In this document: piece by piece, positions 54,946 to 64,000 of the stretch
Layout: every line of letters begins with the position of its first letter
Numbering within the stretch: position 1 is the stretch's first letter
DNA from: Paenibacillus polymyxa M1
GTDB taxonomy: Bacteria > Bacillota > Bacilli > Paenibacillales > Paenibacillaceae
Assembly: GCF_000237325.1 (NCBI RefSeq)
Contig: NC_017542.1
Location: 5,202,501-5,266,500 of the forward strand
Direction of reading: 5' to 3'
Length of the DNA stretch: 64,000 nucleotides
Program-made: the position numbers and the translations under genes
Notes under the pieces: generated by a model
The model's input: only the letters and a program-made list of their open reading frames with translations
The model's database searches: none
What the model was told of the DNA's origin: nothing

Positions 54946-55112
54946 ATATAAATCTCCTTTAACAAAAGTTCAGATTTATTATGAATCCTACAAAAATCTA
55001 ACAGGTTCCAACTTATGTAATATATAGGTTAAGCCCCATTTTAAAATATGATTCCTTAAAACAATTTTGCTATTTAACATATCCATTCTCTTATATTTCC
55101 ATAAAAGTAGAC

Positions 55113-55160
55113 AACAAAAAAGACCGTTTCAACATCTTAATGATGCTGACCTAGTCTTCT
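55113..55160 (-). terminator. Weak terminator of the methyltransferase gene
   Basis: An imperfect stem pairs AGACC/GGTCT-type ends near 55121-55125 and 55153-55157 with a GATG/CATC inner part, followed on the minus strand by TTTTTTG. Pairing is interrupted, so confidence is moderate. Confidence 0.45.
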
Positions 55161-55218
55161 CATAATCATCCGCATATGGATATTCGTATTTATTCTAATC
55201 TCCTACATAGCTGAAGGC

Positions 55219-55776
55219 TCACAGGCTGCAAGTGAACACATAGGCTGGCGGAACGTTATAGTTTACCTTTTTAATCTGGATATCTGCAAAAAAAGTACGG
55301 AAGAAATTGTGCTTAACCTTGCTGTACTGGAACGTAATAAACTTGCCCTCCTGGCCTAGTACCTCGGCCGTTTGTCCCAAAATAAGGCTGGATAACGCAG
55401 CGGGTAAGCTGGTAAAAGGGAGCCCCGATACGATATAATCCACCTTCGAGACATGATACTGTTTCATATACCGCGCTACATGCTCGGCCGATCCATGAAT
55501 AATGTGTACCCTTTCCAAGTGTCCGTATTTGCTTTGTAATGTTTTATAAAACGATTCATTAGCTTCAATCACTAACAGTAACGTTTCTGGACGCTTGTTC
55601 AAAATCAACTCCTGCGTAAACACACCGGTCCCTGCCCCATATTCAATAATGCATGAGGCTTTATCAAAGTAAATCGGTGTGGCAATTTGCTTGGCCAGCT
55701 GTCTTGAACTGGGTATAACAGCGCCTACGCTGCGTGGGTGCCTGATGTACTCTCGAATAAAGTGAATCGCGTTCAT
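55219..55776 (-). CDS. SAM-dependent methyltransferase (PmtA/KsgA-like)
   Basis: The 185-residue protein has IIEYGAGTGVFTQELI (motif I, about 41-56), IEANESFYKTLQ (motif II, about 70) and SGLPFTSLP (motif IV, about 110), as in phospholipid N-methyltransferase PmtA-like and rRNA adenine dimethylase-like enzymes. The N-terminus FIREYIRHPRSVGAVIPSS is typical of the PmtA-like class. Substrate is not known. A further ATG at 55824 lies upstream, but AGGGAGAGG before ATG 55776 sets the start. Confidence 0.82.
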   Translation of the reverse strand: MNAIHFIREYIRHPRSVGAVIPSSRQLAKQIATPIYFDKASCIIEYGAGTGVFTQELILNKRPETLLLVIEANESFYKTLQSKYGHLERVHIIHGSAEHVARYMKQYHVSKVDYIVSGLPFTSLPAALSSLILGQTAEVLGQEGKFITFQYSKVKHNFFRTFFADIQIKKVNYNVPPAYVFTCSL

Positions 55777-55897
55777 CTTTTCCTCTCCCTGCTTGACACA
55801 CATGATAGGCATTCGGTTCATCAAAGGTTTCCATTACATATTCATTGTATACCGATGAGAATATTGATTTCAAGCAGGCTGCTGTCGCCATATACAA

Positions 55898-55944
55898 AAG
55901 AGGATAGCCTTATTCGATTCTAATCAAATAACGACTACCCTCTT
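55898..55944 (-). terminator. Terminator of the PDZ membrane protein gene
   Basis: A long imperfect stem (AAGAGGATAGCC start at 55898 and TACCCTCTT end near 55944) with AATC near the loop is followed on the minus strand by TTGTATAT. Confidence 0.6.
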
Positions 55945-55954
55945 GTTGTAATAT

Positions 55955-57271
55955 CTATTGATCCATGGTGTCCAAATGCGTACTCTCTGCCTTGGATGCT
56001 TGTTCCGCTTTACGTCGTCGTGCGCCTATGTGCATGGCCACAATTCGGTAGATGGAGGCCGGTTGTATGGATACGGCCCAGCCTGCGTGTTCATCCGGTG
56101 CAAGAACAACCCCTAGCTGGTGATGATCGCCATCGTACATGCCTCGCTGTACAAACTTGCTCTCACCTTGCAGATTGCGTACCTCCAGCTTACAAAAAGC
56201 AGAGTTGATCCGCAAGGCCTGGTGCAGCTCGGCACGGCTGTTCACAACCATGCCATTCACACGATAAATGGCCTCGCCTGGTAGTATGCCCATGGCTGTC
56301 GCCGGGCTATCTGGCAGCACAGCGAGAACACGCATCCCTTGCTCTGGATGTACAAACATCGGGCTAAGACGGCTTTCCTCTATATTTCCGTACCAAATCA
56401 GCGCTTCATGGGCCAGGAAGGAAAATAACGCTGACAGCAAGATTAGCGGACTCCACCAGGCCGCTAACAGGCTTAGCAGAAGCAAAGCCACACTGTACAG
56501 GAGCAATCGGTTCGAAGTGAGTACTGCCTTCTGTCGTGGTAGCTGGCCGAGCGTCACACTGCTAAAGCCCATCAGGACTGGCAGAGCTGCTAGCATATAC
56601 CCCGTTCCGGCATCGCCGCCGAACAAAGGTGTCCAGGGAAGCATGAATCCTCCCTGAGCAGGTACCAGCAACAGCAACGGAATGGGCCAGAGATCTTCCA
56701 TACGATAGCCACCGACCAATCTCCCCCGTTTGCCCTCAACAAACAGTGGCATAGCTGCCTTTCCTCCTTGCCAGCGAACCAACAGCGCTTCAGCCACATG
56801 CAGCACAGCAACGAGCACTAAGAGTGCTGGAATATCCAATCCGCGGATAGCTGCTACCGATGTCCCGAGCGCTCCCCCAGGCTGCCAGCCACTGGCTACG
56901 TTTAGAAAAAATTGAACTACACCTAGCAGACCTACCGAATAAGCAAGACACAGGTAGCGGACGCGTACCAGCATGAGCAATAATGTGGCTATCCACAGGC
57001 ACACGATGGAAGTCGGGTTCAGATGCACGCTGACGAACATTCCTAGAGCGGATAGTGCCATCCCGGCAAGCAAGCCGCTCCATACGACACGCCAGGTCTC
57101 TGCAGCCCAGCTATGAATTCTAGTATGAAATAGCTTGCGCTCTAGTAGCATTTGCCGACGATAGCCAAGCGCGACAATGAGTATCGAGATATAATAAAAC
57201 GGCTGCAAAAGCAGATACAAGCAAGCATTCAAGACGCTCCATCCCCATTGTAATGCCCATTCCAAGTCCAT
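55955..57271 (-). CDS. PDZ domain membrane protein (MinJ-like)
   Basis: A 438-residue protein with about eight helices in residues 15-300 and a C-terminal PDZ domain (about 305-395; LAVLPDSPATAMGILPGEAIYRVNGMVV). A basic tail follows. This is the layout of MinJ, the topological factor that links MinCD to DivIVA in Bacillus, which also lies near ctpB there. The sequence is otherwise Leu/Val-rich and poorly conserved, so a general PDZ anchor cannot be ruled out. AAGGAG lies upstream of the ATG. ctpB follows upstream on the same strand. Confidence 0.75.
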   Translation of the reverse strand: MDLEWALQWGWSVLNACLYLLLQPFYYISILIVALGYRRQMLLERKLFHTRIHSWAAETWRVVWSGLLAGMALSALGMFVSVHLNPTSIVCLWIATLLLMLVRVRYLCLAYSVGLLGVVQFFLNVASGWQPGGALGTSVAAIRGLDIPALLVLVAVLHVAEALLVRWQGGKAAMPLFVEGKRGRLVGGYRMEDLWPIPLLLLVPAQGGFMLPWTPLFGGDAGTGYMLAALPVLMGFSSVTLGQLPRQKAVLTSNRLLLYSVALLLLSLLAAWWSPLILLSALFSFLAHEALIWYGNIEESRLSPMFVHPEQGMRVLAVLPDSPATAMGILPGEAIYRVNGMVVNSRAELHQALRINSAFCKLEVRNLQGESKFVQRGMYDGDHHQLGVVLAPDEHAGWAVSIQPASIYRIVAMHIGARRRKAEQASKAESTHLDTMDQ

Positions 57272-57397
57272 TCACACTCCTTATGCCCCTGGCCCGCTAT
57301 ATAGCGGATCACGTACATTTCATATCCATTTATTCTATATGAAATTGCCAACGTAGGGAAGACAAACCGACAGACTGCAAATAAATCCCAATAAAAA

Positions 57398-57419
57398 AGG
57401 AGGCTGTTTCCAGCCCCCT
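57398..57419 (-). terminator. Terminator of ctpB
   Basis: AGGAGGCTG (57398-57406) and CAGCCCCCT (57411-57419) pair with one mismatch over a TTTC loop, followed on the minus strand by TTTTTATT. Confidence 0.85.
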
Positions 57420-57435
57420 TGTTGTAGCCTCACTA

Positions 57436-58902
57436 TTATTTCGCTGCGCTTGTCTTCATTTCCTTCCGAATCTCTTCAATCCCCTGCTTGAGTTGATTAT
57501 CATTTTTCGGATCGCGAATTTTTTCAATCAGCTTGGCTTCCATTGCTGCTGCTGTCTTGGCATCAATGATGCCGTTAGTCGTCAGCTTCGCCTCTTTTTG
57601 GAAAGCCATAACAGAACTTTCAGTCACTTTGTCAAAATAGCCGTCCTCACGACCTGGTTTGTAGCCCAAGCCTTGCAGAATGATTTGTGCATTTTTTACA
57701 TCACTGCTATTCATATTGTATTTCAAGGATTTTTCCTTGCTCAGCGGCGCTGCCGTGAAGTATTCAGGCTGATCCACCGCGATATCCGGCTTAATCCCTT
57801 TTTTATGAATCCATGTTCCGTTTGGCGTTAGCCACTTGGCAATCGTGATTTTGAGCAGGCTACCGTCACCCATTTGCTTGTCATAGCTGGTTTGTACAGT
57901 ACCTTTACCAAAGGAGTTTTCCCCGATCAACACTGCGCCAGCGGATTGCTGGAGAGCACCTGCCAGAATTTCGGACGCACTTGCGCTACCTTTGTTCATG
58001 AGCAAAGTCACCGGATAATTTTTGCGCGAACCTTTGGATTTTTCTTCCTCACGTTTCTGATTTTTATCTTCAACTTGTACAATCGTTTTGCCGGAAGGTA
58101 CAAATTGCTCTGCAATATTAATAACGACAGAAAGCACTCCACCCGGGTTATTACGCACGTCAATGACGAGTCCTTTAAGCCCTTGTTTTTCCAGCTTGGC
58201 TAACTCTTCCTTGAAGCGTTCTGCCGTATTTAAGGAGAACTGGGTGATCGTAATGACACCTACACCGTCGCCTTCCATATGAGCCGTTACAGTTTCCATA
58301 TCAATGTTGTCACGGGTAATCGTGTATTCAAGTGGATCCGGAGAACCGTTACGCTGTATTTTAACTTTTGCCTGACTGCCTTTAGGTCCACGAATTTTGG
58401 AAACAGCCTTGTTCAGATCCAGTCCGTCCAGGGTTTCACCGTTAACAGACAATATAATATCCTTAGCGCGTAGTCCCGCCTTCTCAGCCGGAGAGCCTTT
58501 AATTGGTGTGACTACGACTACTTTCCCATTTTCAGCTGCTACTTCGGCTCCAATCCCGGTAAAGGAGCCTTCTATGGATTGCTCGAACTGCTGTGCAGTT
58601 TCTTTACCCATATAAGAGGAATACGGGTCGCCAAGCGACTCCATCATCCCATTAATGGCGCCATCCACCAGCTTGGTTCGATCCACATCCTGATAGTATT
58701 GTCCCTGGATTAAGTCCATCGCTGTCTCAATTTTGCGGATATCACTTCTGGAGGAGGAACTACTTCCTGTCACACTCGCCAGCAGTCCTTCGCCCAGAGC
58801 GCTGTTCCCAACTGTGGTTGTTCCAGTATAAGCAAAAGTGAGCAGACTGCCGCCAAGCAGCCCGATCACCATCAAGAGTACCGCTGTACTTTTTTTCAAC
58901 AT
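57436..58902 (-). CDS. ctpB: Carboxyl-terminal processing protease CtpB (S41)
   Basis: The 488-residue protein has an N-terminal signal/anchor (residues 5-28), a PDZ domain (about 115-190, KGSPAEKAGLRAKDIILSVNG), the S41 core with the catalytic Ser in NKGSASASEILAGAL (about 310) and Lys in GENSFGKGTVQ (about 335). A C-terminal peptidoglycan-binding repeat (AQIILQGLGYKPGREDGYFD) covers about 400-455. CtpB cleaves the SpoIVFA control protein during sporulation in Bacillus. It lies between the PDZ membrane protein and the M23 gene. Confidence 0.93.
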   Translation of the reverse strand: MLKKSTAVLLMVIGLLGGSLLTFAYTGTTTVGNSALGEGLLASVTGSSSSSRSDIRKIETAMDLIQGQYYQDVDRTKLVDGAINGMMESLGDPYSSYMGKETAQQFEQSIEGSFTGIGAEVAAENGKVVVVTPIKGSPAEKAGLRAKDIILSVNGETLDGLDLNKAVSKIRGPKGSQAKVKIQRNGSPDPLEYTITRDNIDMETVTAHMEGDGVGVITITQFSLNTAERFKEELAKLEKQGLKGLVIDVRNNPGGVLSVVINIAEQFVPSGKTIVQVEDKNQKREEEKSKGSRKNYPVTLLMNKGSASASEILAGALQQSAGAVLIGENSFGKGTVQTSYDKQMGDGSLLKITIAKWLTPNGTWIHKKGIKPDIAVDQPEYFTAAPLSKEKSLKYNMNSSDVKNAQIILQGLGYKPGREDGYFDKVTESSVMAFQKEAKLTTNGIIDAKTAAAMEAKLIEKIRDPKNDNQLKQGIEEIRKEMKTSAAK

Positions 58903-59060
58903 CTAATCGTCCACCGCCTTCTCTTTATCTTGTATCCTATTTCCTCACAACGCATCCATTCACGAAGTATACGTCTAGCTTGTACGGAATATGTTAATTG
59001 TATCCTACTCTGTGTTTCAATGCACATGTTCTTCATTGGATATGAACCATTAAAGCAAAA

Positions 59061-59093
59061 CCCTATCTACAACCGGATTGGTTACAAATAGGG
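59061..59093 (-). terminator. Terminator of the M23 hydrolase gene
   Basis: CCCTAT (59061-59066) and ATAGGG (59088-59093) form the outer stem, with TACAACC/GGTTGTA-like pairs inside. TTTTGCTTT follows on the minus strand. Confidence 0.75.
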
Positions 59094-59106
59094 CTTACCT
59101 TATCTA

Positions 59107-60390
59107 TTATAAATAGTTCATCGGATTTACAGGTTTGTTATTCTCGCGCACTTCAAAATGACAGTGAGGTCCAGTGGAATTCCCCGTCGAACCCACTTCC
59201 GCAATTTTTTGACCGCGTTTCACCGTTTGCCCCGTATGAACCACCGTACCACCGTTGCGAATATGTCCGTATAGAGTCCATAGTCCGTCTCCGTGATCAA
59301 TGACAACCGTGTTCCCATACCCGCTCCACCATTCAGCAACAATAACAACACCATCTTCAGCTGCATGAATATCGGTTCCCTGCGGAGCCGCCAGATCAAT
59401 ACCTGTATGGCCTTTAAGCTTGCCGGTTATCGGATGTACCCGCATGCCAAAAGTAGATGAGAGTCGGTAATGGGCTACAGGCGTAGCCAAAGTACCTGAT
59501 CCGCCTGTATACGTACTGGCTGCCGTATGACTGGAATTCGAGGCGGCGCCTGAGGATGAAGATGCATATCGCTTAGCTGCAGCTGCACGTGCAGCCGCTC
59601 TAGCGCGTGCTGCTTTGGCAGCCTGCTCCGCTCTGAGCTTGTTCTTCTCCTGCACAAGAGCCACACGTTTGTTCGCGAGGGCTACCAGCATATCGTTTTG
59701 CTCTTCACTGATTTCATCGGATTCAGCAATATCATGATCGTAGTTGGCAATCAGTCTTTGCTTCTCTTTTTCCTTCGAATTCAATTGAGCTTTGGCGTCC
59801 TGCTTGAGTGCATACAACTTCTTGGCATTTTTATATTCCGTGTCGAGCTGCTTCTTCTTGCTAACGACCAGAGCCTTGTCCTTTTTATGCTCGTCCAACA
59901 GAATTTGGTCCTGCTCCACGATCGTTTTCAGAGAATCCACCCGGCTGAGAAAATCACTAAAGCTGGTTGAGGACATAAGCACGTCCATATAGGATACCGT
60001 TCCATCCGTATACATGAGACGCACACGAGTTTCCAGCATTTTTTCCCGCGAATTGATGCGATCAATCGCTTCGGCTAAATCTTTTTTAGTCGCACGCAGA
60101 TTATCTTCCGTTTGATCGATCTGAACCGCTACACGAGTCAGTTGATCACTGACGCTGTTAATTTGAGCAAGTACCGTTTTCAGGTTTTGCACGGTTTTAT
60201 TTTTATAATGCTGAGCATACTGTTTATCTTGAGCAGCCTTTTGCTGCTGTTGCTTCGCAGATTTGGCTTGCTTTTCTAATTGGTTCAGTTGCGAATTGAT
60301 TTCACTTACGCTTTTGGCATATCCGTCAGAAGGCTGGATTAGCAATGCAGCTACCAACGTAGCAGCCAACACAGATTCTATTTTTTTCAA
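59107..60390 (-). CDS. M23 murein hydrolase with coiled coil (EnvC/CwlO-like, FtsEX partner)
   Basis: The 427-residue protein has a signal peptide (about 1-25), a long coiled coil (about 28-255) rich in Gln/Lys/Ala, an Ala/Arg-rich linker and a C-terminal LytM/M23 domain. Zinc ligands are intact: HTGIDLA and HCHFEV, with AEVGSTGNSTG between, so it is probably active, unlike EnvC, which is only an activator. In other bacteria FtsEX controls such proteins (CwlO, PcsB, EnvC). It is directly downstream of ftsX. The TTG start at 60390 has GGGGAG upstream. Confidence 0.9.
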   Translation of the reverse strand: MKKIESVLAATLVAALLIQPSDGYAKSVSEINSQLNQLEKQAKSAKQQQQKAAQDKQYAQHYKNKTVQNLKTVLAQINSVSDQLTRVAVQIDQTEDNLRATKKDLAEAIDRINSREKMLETRVRLMYTDGTVSYMDVLMSSTSFSDFLSRVDSLKTIVEQDQILLDEHKKDKALVVSKKKQLDTEYKNAKKLYALKQDAKAQLNSKEKEKQRLIANYDHDIAESDEISEEQNDMLVALANKRVALVQEKNKLRAEQAAKAARARAAARAAAAKRYASSSSGAASNSSHTAASTYTGGSGTLATPVAHYRLSSTFGMRVHPITGKLKGHTGIDLAAPQGTDIHAAEDGVVIVAEWWSGYGNTVVIDHGDGLWTLYGHIRNGGTVVHTGQTVKRGQKIAEVGSTGNSTGPHCHFEVRENNKPVNPMNYL

Positions 60391-60474
60391 CTTGCACTCC
60401 CCATCCTTTATCGCAAAATAACACCGGGCTTCCCCGTTCTATTAAATCGACCACGACGTTCCACCAAATGCTTC

Positions 60475-61392
60475 TTAGACTTTCAAGAACTTGCGCATGG
60501 ACAGGGTACTGCCAACAATTCCGACCAGCATCCCCAAAATAACCAGCAATGCACTCAGCTGAATCCAAATGCCTTCAAGCGGCATAAGCTTCAACATATT
60601 GAGAGCGATATCTCCTTGAACGGCTGTCAGCAAACGCTGATAGCCTGTAAATAAAATTCCTACAGTAATAAGAGAACCAATAAGACCAATAAGCGCGCCT
60701 TCGATAAAAAACGGCCATCGTATGAAAAAGTTGGTCGCACCGACCAGCTTCATAATGCTGATTTCTCTGCGTCGTGCCAATATCGTTACTCGAATGGTAT
60801 TCGAGATTAAGAACATAGACATGATCGCCAGTCCGGCGACAAATATAAAACCAACATTGCGGATCAGCTTGGTAATGGTAAAGAGCGTCTCTACAGTGCC
60901 TTTTCCGTAACGAACCTTTAAGATCGGTTTTTCGGGATGTAATGTATTCAGCTTCTCAATTTTCTCAGCCACAAATGGAACCGTCGTTGGTTCAATAACC
61001 TCTACCACGATTTTGTCCGGCAGTGGATTGCTGTCCTTGTCAAAGCCCTCTAGCAGATCCTTGCCACTGTCTCCCAAATCTTTGCGCAGCTCCTCCAAAC
61101 CTTGAGCTTTCGTCACAAAGGTAGTTTTGCTGATTTCCGGCATTGCCGCGATTTCTTTTTGCAGCGTTTCACGCATGCTCTGATCGACATTGAGCTCCAG
61201 AAACACGTTAACTTCCACCTGACTATCTGCTTGATCAGCCAAGGAGTTGACGTTAAGCACCAGCATGATAAAAACGCCCAATATGAGCAGTGACACAATA
61301 ATTGAGGTGACGGATGCTACGGACATCCAGCCATTGCGGAATATGTTTTTGAAACCTTCCCGCATATGACGCAAGAAGGTATTAAAAGTCAT
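60475..61392 (-). CDS. ftsX: Cell division ABC transporter permease FtsX
   Basis: A 305-residue FtsX with four helices: one near residue 25-50, then three near 175-300 ([50 protein letters not shown]). The outer loop (about 55-170) binds the hydrolase coiled coil. [16 protein letters not shown] near 210 is the family motif. It starts inside the end of ftsE (11-bp overlap). FtsX passes ATP-driven change from FtsE to the wall hydrolase. Confidence 0.96.
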   Translation of the reverse strand: MTFNTFLRHMREGFKNIFRNGWMSVASVTSIIVSLLILGVFIMLVLNVNSLADQADSQVEVNVFLELNVDQSMRETLQKEIAAMPEISKTTFVTKAQGLEELRKDLGDSGKDLLEGFDKDSNPLPDKIVVEVIEPTTVPFVAEKIEKLNTLHPEKPILKVRYGKGTVETLFTITKLIRNVGFIFVAGLAIMSMFLISNTIRVTILARRREISIMKLVGATNFFIRWPFFIEGALIGLIGSLITVGILFTGYQRLLTAVQGDIALNMLKLMPLEGIWIQLSALLVILGMLVGIVGSTLSMRKFLKV

Positions 61393-62068
61393 ATCCGTAC
61401 TCCCCTCTTACCTGGTCTCTTACGATATTGCCATTTTCGATCGCAATGACGCGTTTACGCATGGAGTTCACGATGTCCTTATTGTGTGTCGCCATCACAA
61501 TGGTCGTGCCCCGAAAATTAATTTCATCCAGCAGTTGCATGATCTCCCACGATGTTTCGGGGTCCAGATTCCCCGTCGGTTCATCAGCAATGATGACCGA
61601 GGGATTGTTCACGATGGCCCGTGCAATCGCTACACGCTGTTGCTCCCCACCAGAAAGCTGGGCAGGCTCACGATTCATTTTTTCTTTCAAGCCAACCAAT
61701 TCGAGCACTTCTGGAACCCGCTTGCGGATCAGCTTCTTGGGAGCCTCTATAACTTCCATAGCAAATGCCACATTCTCATAGGCTGTCAAACGCGGCAAAA
61801 GCCGGAAATCCTGAAAAATGACTCCGATGTTACGACGAACGTAGGGAATTTTGCGCTGCTTGAGCTTCCCGATATTAAAACCATTGACTGAAATTTGTCC
61901 CTTGGTCGGTACTTCTTCTCTATAAATAAGCTTCATAAAAGTCGATTTCCCCGCTCCAGACGGGCCGACTACGTATACGAATTCATTACGGTCAATTCTG
62001 ACCGATACTCCTTGAAGTGCGTGGGTCCCGTTCGTATAGGTCTTCCACACATCCTGCATTTCAATCAC
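61382..62068 (-). CDS. ftsE: Cell division ABC ATPase FtsE
   Basis: A 228-residue ABC ATPase: [20 protein letters not shown] start, Walker [16 protein letters not shown] near 36, Q-loop FQDFRLLP near 88, signature [14 protein letters not shown] near 140, and Walker [15 protein letters not shown] near 160. It drives FtsX. Its start is GTG at 62068. A WalR-type box lies about 110 bp upstream. Confidence 0.97.
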   Translation of the reverse strand: MIEMQDVWKTYTNGTHALQGVSVRIDRNEFVYVVGPSGAGKSTFMKLIYREEVPTKGQISVNGFNIGKLKQRKIPYVRRNIGVIFQDFRLLPRLTAYENVAFAMEVIEAPKKLIRKRVPEVLELVGLKEKMNREPAQLSGGEQQRVAIARAIVNNPSVIIADEPTGNLDPETSWEIMQLLDEINFRGTTIVMATHNKDIVNSMRKRVIAIENGNIVRDQVRGEYGYDF

Positions 62069-62159
62069 TCGATCACTTCCCGCTGCTTAATCATATTACG
62101 TATAACCTAGTATCCATTCGACATATTCCATGCATTTCCTTTAAAAACTTCTGTATTTC

Positions 62160-62193
62160 ATCATACCGTTTATCATTGTAACAAATTTGTTAC
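62160..62193 (-). promoter_or_regulatory. WalR-type box with weak ftsE promoter
   Basis: The plus strand reads TGTAAC-AAATT-TGTTAC (62177-62193), which matches the WalR consensus TGTWAH-N5-TGTWAH exactly; GTAACAAATTTGTTAC is also a perfect 16-bp palindrome. On the minus strand a TATGAT -10 (62160-62165) lies 11 bp downstream, and the -35 position falls inside the box with no TTGACA. This fits an activated promoter for ftsE-ftsX-M23. The box is also about 100 bp before vanW. Confidence 0.6.
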
Positions 62194-62291
62194 CTAAATA
62201 GTACCGAAAGTTTTCTGCTTTTGGCACATATATATGAATATTGTGGCACACGAAACGCTATCAAGCTTATCAGACAGGAGACATCTGCATT

Positions 62292-63710
62292 ATGAAAAAA
62301 ATTCATTTATCTGTCATTTGGATATGGTCTGGTGTTCTGGCGCTGGCCGTGCTGTGGGGAGGACTTCATCTGTACGCCGACAGACAAACGCTACCAGAGG
62401 GAGTGCGAGTCGGAGGAGTCAACGTAGGCGGTATGCATAAAACGGATGCTCTTCGGCTGGTGGAGAAAAAACTGGATGCATTGAAGCAGCGTCCTCTACT
62501 CCTCACGGACAGTGACAGCAGTGCACAGGATATAAAGCTAACACTCGCAGAAGCAGGGATTAGTTATAAAGCGGATGCATTCCGAAATGCGGTGAAGGCA
62601 CTAAGCGCGAAGCATCTATGGACTCGCGTACAGACACGTTTTAGCTTTGAGAAGGAATGGTCTATCACACCTTTCCAGCAAGAGAAGATCCTGAAATCCA
62701 AATTTGGAGCTGATTGGGAGGAGCAACGATACGGCATGCCTATCAATGCGGTGCGTCAGATTGATGCAAACGATCAGGTTCGTTATATTCCGGAGCGCTC
62801 TGCCCGGCGCTTGGATTGGCCCAAACTGGACGTCGTAATGAACCAGGCACTCCCCAAGGATTTTACGGCTTCTGAGGAGCCGATCCGGGTGGAATTACCG
62901 TTCTACCAGCTGGAGCCGAAAATTACAGTCGACAGTCTGCGCAGCGAAGGTATAGAGCGAAAAATCACCCAGTTTTCCACCAGTCTCGGCAGCAGTTCGG
63001 AAGGACGTGTGTATAACGTTAATTCAGCGGCAAGCACCGTCGATGGTTTAATTCTCAAACCGGGTGACATATTCGACTACGGCCAGGTGATTGCCAAGGC
63101 TGAGCGCACCCATGGCTTTCGTGAGGCTCCAGTGATCGTGAACGGACGGCTGGAGTCCGGTATTGGCGGTGGGATTTGTCAGGTATCCAGCACGGTGTAT
63201 AATGCAGCGCTGCGAGTCGGCTTGGACATTGTCGAACGCCGTAACCATTCCTTGCCAGTCAGCTACTTACCCAAAGGTCAGGATGCGACTTTTGCTACAG
63301 GGTCCATTAATTTTCGTTTTAGAAATAATACCGGCAAACATTTACTCCTTCGCGCTGTAGTCCAAAATCGAACGCTTACTGTTAAAATTTTTGGTACATT
63401 CCCATCCAATATTTCGTATGAACTTGAATCTCACACCGTTCGCGTACTCCCTATACCGGTAAAAAGAATACGTAATGACTCCCTATCTCCCGGATTCTAT
63501 CAAGTCATTCGACAGGGCAAAGAAGGGTATATGGTAGAAACATTTCGAATAAAAAAGGTAGATGGAAAACCCGTCGAGCGCACCCGAATCAGCCGCGATA
63601 CGTACCGAGCGCAGCAGCGCATTATAGCTAGTTATGGCGGTAGCACATCGTCTGAGCCACAAACACGCGAACTGGAGAAACCTATTGTGGAAGATGGCAT
63701 AAGCGAATAA
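62292..63710 (+). CDS. VanW family protein
   Basis: A 472-residue protein with an N-terminal membrane anchor (about 5-24). Residues 40-75 (VGGVNVGGMHKTDALRLVEK) and 230-260 are two Big/YoaR-type flanking domains. The VanW domain (about 240-400) has GDIFDYGQVIAKAERTHGFREA, GIGGGICQVSSTVYNAALRVGL and IVERRNHSLPVSYLPKGQDA. VanW proteins lie near the vancomycin resistance or wall genes; activity is not known. ATG 62292 has CAGGAG upstream; an open frame from 62241 lacks one. It is divergent from ftsE. Confidence 0.9.
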   Translation: MKKIHLSVIWIWSGVLALAVLWGGLHLYADRQTLPEGVRVGGVNVGGMHKTDALRLVEKKLDALKQRPLLLTDSDSSAQDIKLTLAEAGISYKADAFRNAVKALSAKHLWTRVQTRFSFEKEWSITPFQQEKILKSKFGADWEEQRYGMPINAVRQIDANDQVRYIPERSARRLDWPKLDVVMNQALPKDFTASEEPIRVELPFYQLEPKITVDSLRSEGIERKITQFSTSLGSSSEGRVYNVNSAASTVDGLILKPGDIFDYGQVIAKAERTHGFREAPVIVNGRLESGIGGGICQVSSTVYNAALRVGLDIVERRNHSLPVSYLPKGQDATFATGSINFRFRNNTGKHLLLRAVVQNRTLTVKIFGTFPSNISYELESHTVRVLPIPVKRIRNDSLSPGFYQVIRQGKEGYMVETFRIKKVDGKPVERTRISRDTYRAQQRIIASYGGSTSSEPQTRELEKPIVEDGISE

Positions 63711-63720
63711 ACGAAAAAAT

Positions 63721-63775
63721 CCCCCTTCACTACTGGCTGGATTGGTTCCAGACAGAGTGAAAGGGGTTTTTTTGT
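63721..63775 (+). terminator. Terminator of vanW
   Basis: CCCCTTCAC (63722-63730) and GTGAAAGGGG (63757-63766) pair with one mismatch and are followed by TTTTTTTG. Confidence 0.8.
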
Positions 63776-63782
63776 TTCTAAA

Positions 63783-64000
63783 TTACTCGCTGCGTTTACT
63801 TAAAACCGAGATTTCTACAGGCTCACTTTCATGGCCGTCTGTATCTTTAGCTTTGATCACCAGTCTAACTGTCGCTTTTTGAGTAAGCACACTGATGCTA
63901 AATGTGCCGTCATCTTTGGCTACTGCACTGCCGATAGGCAGATCGTTGGAATAGGCAGTTACTGTGGAACCTGCTTTTGCTGTTCCTGTAATTGTACCTT
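63783..64000 (-). CDS. C-terminal end of a secreted Ig-like repeat protein (cut by window edge)
   Basis: The last 72 codons are read: GTITGTAKAGSTVTAYSNDL, then VAKDDGTFSISVLTQ, and KDTDGHESEPVEISVL before the TAA. The GTxTGTAxAGSTVTxY and DGxFxxxV pattern is that of bacterial Ig-like (Big_6-type) domains common in Paenibacillus surface proteins. Its N-terminus lies outside the window. It is convergent with vanW. Confidence 0.75.
   Translation of the reverse strand, partial: GTITGTAKAGSTVTAYSNDLPIGSAVAKDDGTFSISVLTQKATVRLVIKAKDTDGHESEPVEISVLSKRSE

Overview
The window comes from a Gram-positive spore former of the genus Paenibacillus, most likely the P. polymyxa group. The reasons are a pcrB-pcrA-ligA operon, a Spo0E phosphatase, two regulators of the AloR type known from P. 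polymyxa, a secreted GH44/GH26 enzyme with the length and domain order of the P. polymyxa Cel44C-Man26A protein, strong AGGAGG ribosome binding sites, many TTG/GTG starts, and FtsEX/CtpB/MinJ-like/UvrBA sets of Bacillales type. No tRNA, rRNA, CRISPR array, transposase or prophage gene was found.

Layout. 0-4.4 kb: ligA (start only), pcrA, pcrB and a GDPD-like secreted phosphodiesterase. 4.6-24.8 kb: a large surface glycan locus, nearly all on the minus strand. It holds an initiating sugar-phosphate transferase, GT2 enzymes, rmlACBD for dTDP-L-rhamnose, a lipid-linked side-branch glycosylation module (SMR-type flippase, DUF2304 protein, DPM1-like GT2, GT-C membrane protein), an epimerase, two rhamnosyltransferase-like enzymes, a pyruvyl transferase with a long C-terminal coiled coil, the Wzt/Wzm ABC exporter, and a divergent O-antigen-ligase/oligosaccharyltransferase-like gene. 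galU follows. The 12-22 kb part is clearly AT-richer than its flanks, which suggests transfer. A tiny type I toxin with an overlapping antisense RNA lies between two glycosyltransferase genes. 25.9-36 kb: a U32 peptidase/RlhA-like protein, an acetyltransferase, a stalk-domain protein with an HtrA-like protease, a ferredoxin-type nitrite/sulfite reductase and a secreted protein of unknown role. 36.4-43.4 kb: uvrB-uvrA behind a LexA-like operator, then motAB on the other strand.

43.5-49.9 kb is an accessory signalling region: Spo0E, an AloR-type regulator with its own 44-residue secreted propeptide gene, a broken XRE regulator, a second AloR-type regulator with no peptide gene, an ECF sigma factor with a DUF4179 anti-sigma-like protein, and a small secreted protein. 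50-54 kb is the modular cellulase/mannanase. 54.5-64 kb is mostly cell envelope: a small methyltransferase, a PDZ membrane protein (MinJ-like), CtpB, an M23 hydrolase with coiled coil, FtsX, FtsE, a VanW protein and the end of a secreted Ig-like protein. A perfect WalR-type box sits between ftsE and vanW.

Three ideas stand out. (1) The pyruvyl transferase with 21-residue coiled-coil repeats beside Wzt/Wzm could be a Gram-positive chain terminator and molecular ruler. (2) The AloR/AloP pair, an orphan paralogue and Spo0E may form a peptide signalling hub. (3) A TxpA-like toxin/antitoxin sits inside the glycan locus. Functions are inferred from sequence reading alone; no database search was run.
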